Assembly: GCA_020851455.1 (NCBI GenBank)
Contig: JADZCT010000020.1
Span: 186,001-250,000, forward strand
Direction: 5' to 3'
Length of the DNA: 64,000 bases
Source: Gemmatimonadaceae bacterium
GTDB taxonomy: Bacteria > Gemmatimonadota > Gemmatimonadetes > Gemmatimonadales > Gemmatimonadaceae
Position numbers and translations under genes: made by a program. This document shows positions 61,495-64,000 of this stretch, in pieces (the stretch's first letter is position 1; the number at the start of each line of letters is the position of its first letter). The notes beneath the pieces were generated by a model. That model had not been told where the DNA came from. It searched no databases and saw only the letters and a list, made by a program, of their open reading frames with translations.

Positions 61495-64000
61495 TCAAGC
61501 GGACGTCCGGACGTTCGCGTCGGCGAGGGCCGGAACCGGGCCGTGCGTCTGCTTGGCGCGGGTACGCCGGCGATGGCGGACCCACTCCGTGGCGTCATCC
61601 AGGAGGGCGTAGACCACAGGCACAACGAAGAGAGTGAGCAGGGTAGATGTAATCAGGCCGCCAATGACCGCCCGGGCCATTGGCGCCCGCTGCTCCGCAC
61701 CTTCGCCGATGGCCACGGCCAGCGGGATCATCCCGAAGATCATGGACATCGTGGTCATAATTATCGGCCTGAGCCGGATTCGGCCGGACTGCAGGATGGC
61801 ATCGAGCCGGGATTCGCCTTCGGCGCGGCGCTGGTTCACGAAATCAATCAGCAGGATCCCGTTCTTGGTCACCAGCCCCATCAGCATGATGATTCCGATC
61901 ATGGACATCACGTTGAGCGTGCCTTTCGTCAGCAGGAGGGCGAGGACAACGCCCAGGAAGCTGAGCGGCAGCGAGAGCATGATCGAGAGCGGTTGTATGA
62001 ACGACCCGAAGAGCGAGGCGAGGATGAGGTAGATGAACACGACTGCGAGGCCCAGCGCCTCCAGCACGTAGCCCTTGGTTTCGTTGAGGTTCTTCACGTC
62101 GCCGCCGAATCTGGTGCGATACCCGGCAGGCAGGACCAGTGAGTCAATTGCCGCCTGTGCGCGGACAGCCACGTCGCCGACCGCCGCGCCCGGCAGCACC
62201 TGCGCGGAGATTGAGATCTGGCGCTCAAGCTGGAGCCTCTGGATGGTCTGCGGGCCGACGCCGCTGCGAAACTCCGCAACCTGGGCGAGCGGGACGCTGG
62301 CGTTCCGGCCAGTGCGCGCGTCAATGCCGGCTCCCGCGATCGGGATATCGGCGACATTGCTTGCGGTGGCGCGCAGGGAATCGGGATAGATCACGACGAC
62401 GTCGTGCGAGTATCCCTGCGGGTCCTGCCAGGTGGTTGCGCGGCCTCCCGTGAACAGCGGCTGGAGCGTGGTGGCAATGGTGCCAATACCAAGTCCGGCC
62501 GCCCATGCCTGCTGGCGGTCCACCTCGACGTCGAGCTGCGGAATCTCGCCGTCGTCGGAAGAGGTCGGCTCGGCCATGCCCTCCACGCGGCGCATTGCGT
62601 CCAGCACCTGAGCTGCAATCAGGCGCAGGCGCGCGGGTTCGGGGCCCTGAACGTTGATCTGGATTGGCGCACCACGCCCGCCGAACATGGACGGCGTAGA
62701 TCCAATGCTCACGCGCACGCCGGGGAACCGGTTGAGCTGGCTTCTGATTTCGGACTGGATCTGGAACTGCGACCTGGGCCGATCCGACTTGGGCTTGAGC
62801 CGGACGTAGATGTTGCCACCGCCACCGCGTCCGCCGCCGCCGGCGTTGACGGACACTTGCGTGAACTCCGTCTCGGGGAGTGACTGCAGGTACCGGTCCA
62901 CGGCCTGCACGCGCGTGGTCATGTACTGCATGCTCGAGCCGGGCGCCGTGCGGGCGTTGACGTTGAACTCGCCGGCGTCGTAGTCAGGCATCCAGGTGAA
63001 GCCGACGAACTTCAGCAGCACGAATGCGCCGATGATCGAGGCCGCAGCCCCGCCAAGGATGATGCCGCGGTGAGCAAGCGACCAGCGAAGCCAGCCCGGA
63101 TACCGGTTGGCGACGCGCTCGAATGCAGCGTCGAACGCCAGCGCCACGCGCCGGATGGGCCCCGCGTGGCGGCGGGCTTCTTCGCCGTGCTCCATTGCAT
63201 CCGGGTCGTGCCAGATGCTAGAGAGCATTGGGTCGAGTGTGAACGACACGAAGAGCGATACCAGCACCGCCAGCGCGACGGTGACGCCAAACTGGAAGAA
63301 CATCTTGCCGATCATGCCGCCCATGAAGGCCACTGGTATGAAGACGGCGATGACGGCAAGCGACGTGGAGAGGACCGCGAGGCCGATCTCGTCGGTTCCA
63401 TCCTTGGCCGCGCGGTGGTGGTCCTTTCCCATCGCGACATGGCGAACGATGTTCTCGCGCACTACGATTGCGTCGTCTATCAGCAGGCCGATTGCCAGCG
63501 ACAAGGCCATCAGCGTCATGGTGTTGAGCGTGAAGCCGAATGCCCACATGATGAAGAACGCCGAGATAATGCTGACCGGCAGGGTGAGTCCCGTGATGAC
63601 GGTCGAACGCCATGAGTTCAGGAACAGATAGATGATCGCGATCGTGAGGACGGCGCCGAGCACGATCGTGAGTTCCACGTCAGCGAGCGCCTCGCGAATA
63701 TGCTTGGCGTTGTCACGTACAACGGTGAGTTCCAGGTCGGCCGGGAGGGTGCGCTCTACCTCGGCAACGACGGCGTTGACGCGCTCGACGACGTCAACGG
63801 TATTTGAGCCGGAGATCTTGAGAACGTCGAGGGAGACGTTCGGCGCGCCGCGCAGGAAGGATGTGGACCGCTTCTCCGCGACCGTATCAACGACCCGCCC
63901 GATGTCGCGAACCCGAACCGGGGTCCCGGAGCGCACCTGGACGACGATATCGCGGAAAGCGAGAGGGTTGTCAACGCGGCCCGTGATTCTCACCAGTCGC
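61495..64000 (-). CDS. RND efflux transporter permease (HAE1 family), 5' end outside window
   Basis: The last 834 or so residues of an inner-membrane RND pump; the frame is open through base 64000. The proton-relay pair DD in TM4 (LSLAIGLLIDDAIVVREN, about bases 63472-63477) and RND hallmarks such as DVELTIVLGAVLTIAIIYLF, NAGGGGRGGGGNIYVRLKPK and the C-terminal repeat with GLVTKNGILLIDFVNQRRAE are present. The final domain ends TSTLLTLFVVPVVYALLDD. Partners (membrane fusion protein, outer-membrane channel) would lie outside the window. Confidence 0.93.
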   Translation of the reverse strand, partial: RLVRITGRVDNPLAFRDIVVQVRSGTPVRVRDIGRVVDTVAEKRSTSFLRGAPNVSLDVLKISGSNTVDVVERVNAVVAEVERTLPADLELTVVRDNAKHIREALADVELTIVLGAVLTIAIIYLFLNSWRSTVITGLTLPVSIISAFFIMWAFGFTLNTMTLMALSLAIGLLIDDAIVVRENIVRHVAMGKDHHRAAKDGTDEIGLAVLSTSLAVIAVFIPVAFMGGMIGKMFFQFGVTVALAVLVSLFVSFTLDPMLSSIWHDPDAMEHGEEARRHAGPIRRVALAFDAAFERVANRYPGWLRWSLAHRGIILGGAAASIIGAFVLLKFVGFTWMPDYDAGEFNVNARTAPGSSMQYMTTRVQAVDRYLQSLPETEFTQVSVNAGGGGRGGGGNIYVRLKPKSDRPRSQFQIQSEIRSQLNRFPGVRVSIGSTPSMFGGRGAPIQINVQGPEPARLRLIAAQVLDAMRRVEGMAEPTSSDDGEIPQLDVEVDRQQAWAAGLGIGTIATTLQPLFTGGRATTWQDPQGYSHDVVVIYPDSLRATASNVADIPIAGAGIDARTGRNASVPLAQVAEFRSGVGPQTIQRLQLERQISISAQVLPGAAVGDVAVRAQAAIDSLVLPAGYRTRFGGDVKNLNETKGYVLEALGLAVVFIYLILASLFGSFIQPLSIMLSLPLSFLGVVLALLLTKGTLNVMSMIGIIMLMGLVTKNGILLIDFVNQRRAEGESRLDAILQSGRIRLRPIIMTTMSMIFGMIPLAVAIGEGAEQRAPMARAVIGGLITSTLLTLFVVPVVYALLDDATEWVRHRRRTRAKQTHGPVPALADANVRTSA

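Noticed and set aside
1-64000. CRISPR arrays, insertion sequences, rRNA and tRNA genes
   Set aside because: No regularly spaced repeats, transposase motifs, rRNA signatures or cloverleaf sequences were recognised by eye on either strand.

Overview
The window is a GC-rich bacterial chromosome segment carrying the replication-initiation neighbourhood. The organism is most plausibly a member of Gemmatimonadota. This is inferred from base composition, the mix of secreted M16, M28, S41 and PD40 proteins, a GWxTD lipoprotein and the dnaA/parAB context; no phylogenetic marker was tested.

Region 1-8.6 kb: the classical cluster mnmE-yidC-yidD-rnpA-rpmH (minus strand) diverges from dnaA-dnaN (plus strand). 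A consensus DnaA box lies inside the dnaA promoter. The dnaA-dnaN gap holds TCCAC cores followed by six DnaA-trio-like triplets, so it is a candidate origin-opening site. The RNase P RNA gene (rnpB) lies at 8.2-8.6 kb, so both the protein and RNA subunits of RNase P are in the window.

Region 8.6-19.4 kb: an AraC-type regulator, a secreted M28 peptidase, pyrE, a sensor kinase, a Ser/Thr kinase, a GWxTD lipoprotein, polA (with a degenerate proofreading site), a type IV pilin-like protein and a small DUF4031-like gene. Region 19.4-24.6 kb: a tightly overlapping BMP/nucleoside-type ABC transporter operon containing a Nif3-like gene.

Region 24.6-31.6 kb: bactofilin, a small membrane coiled-coil protein, parB, parA with a consensus parS site, a GT-C-like membrane protein and mnmG. 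Region 31.6-42.1 kb: small hypothetical genes, an ArsC-like/TerC pair, murB, a paired M16 protease operon, a blue-copper lipoprotein, an HD hydrolase, ispG, a cold-shock gene and two unusual small HTH proteins whose promoters contain palindromes.

Region 42.2-48.5 kb: an arginine cluster with argR-argG-argH on minus and argC-argB-argD on plus, plus an ARG-box-like site before argG. Region 48.6-64 kb: a PafA-type phosphatase, a degenerate aldo/keto reductase, an alpha/beta hydrolase, a YggX-like protein, class I fumarase, small zinc-ribbon genes, an SPFH protein, a PD40/S41-peptidase operon, an operon linking a MerR-like regulator, an SDR enzyme and a plasmid-type replication initiator (RPA) homologue, an acidic-basic bipolar chromatin-like protein, and the 3' part of an RND efflux pump gene. 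No rRNA, tRNA, CRISPR array or insertion sequence was recognised.
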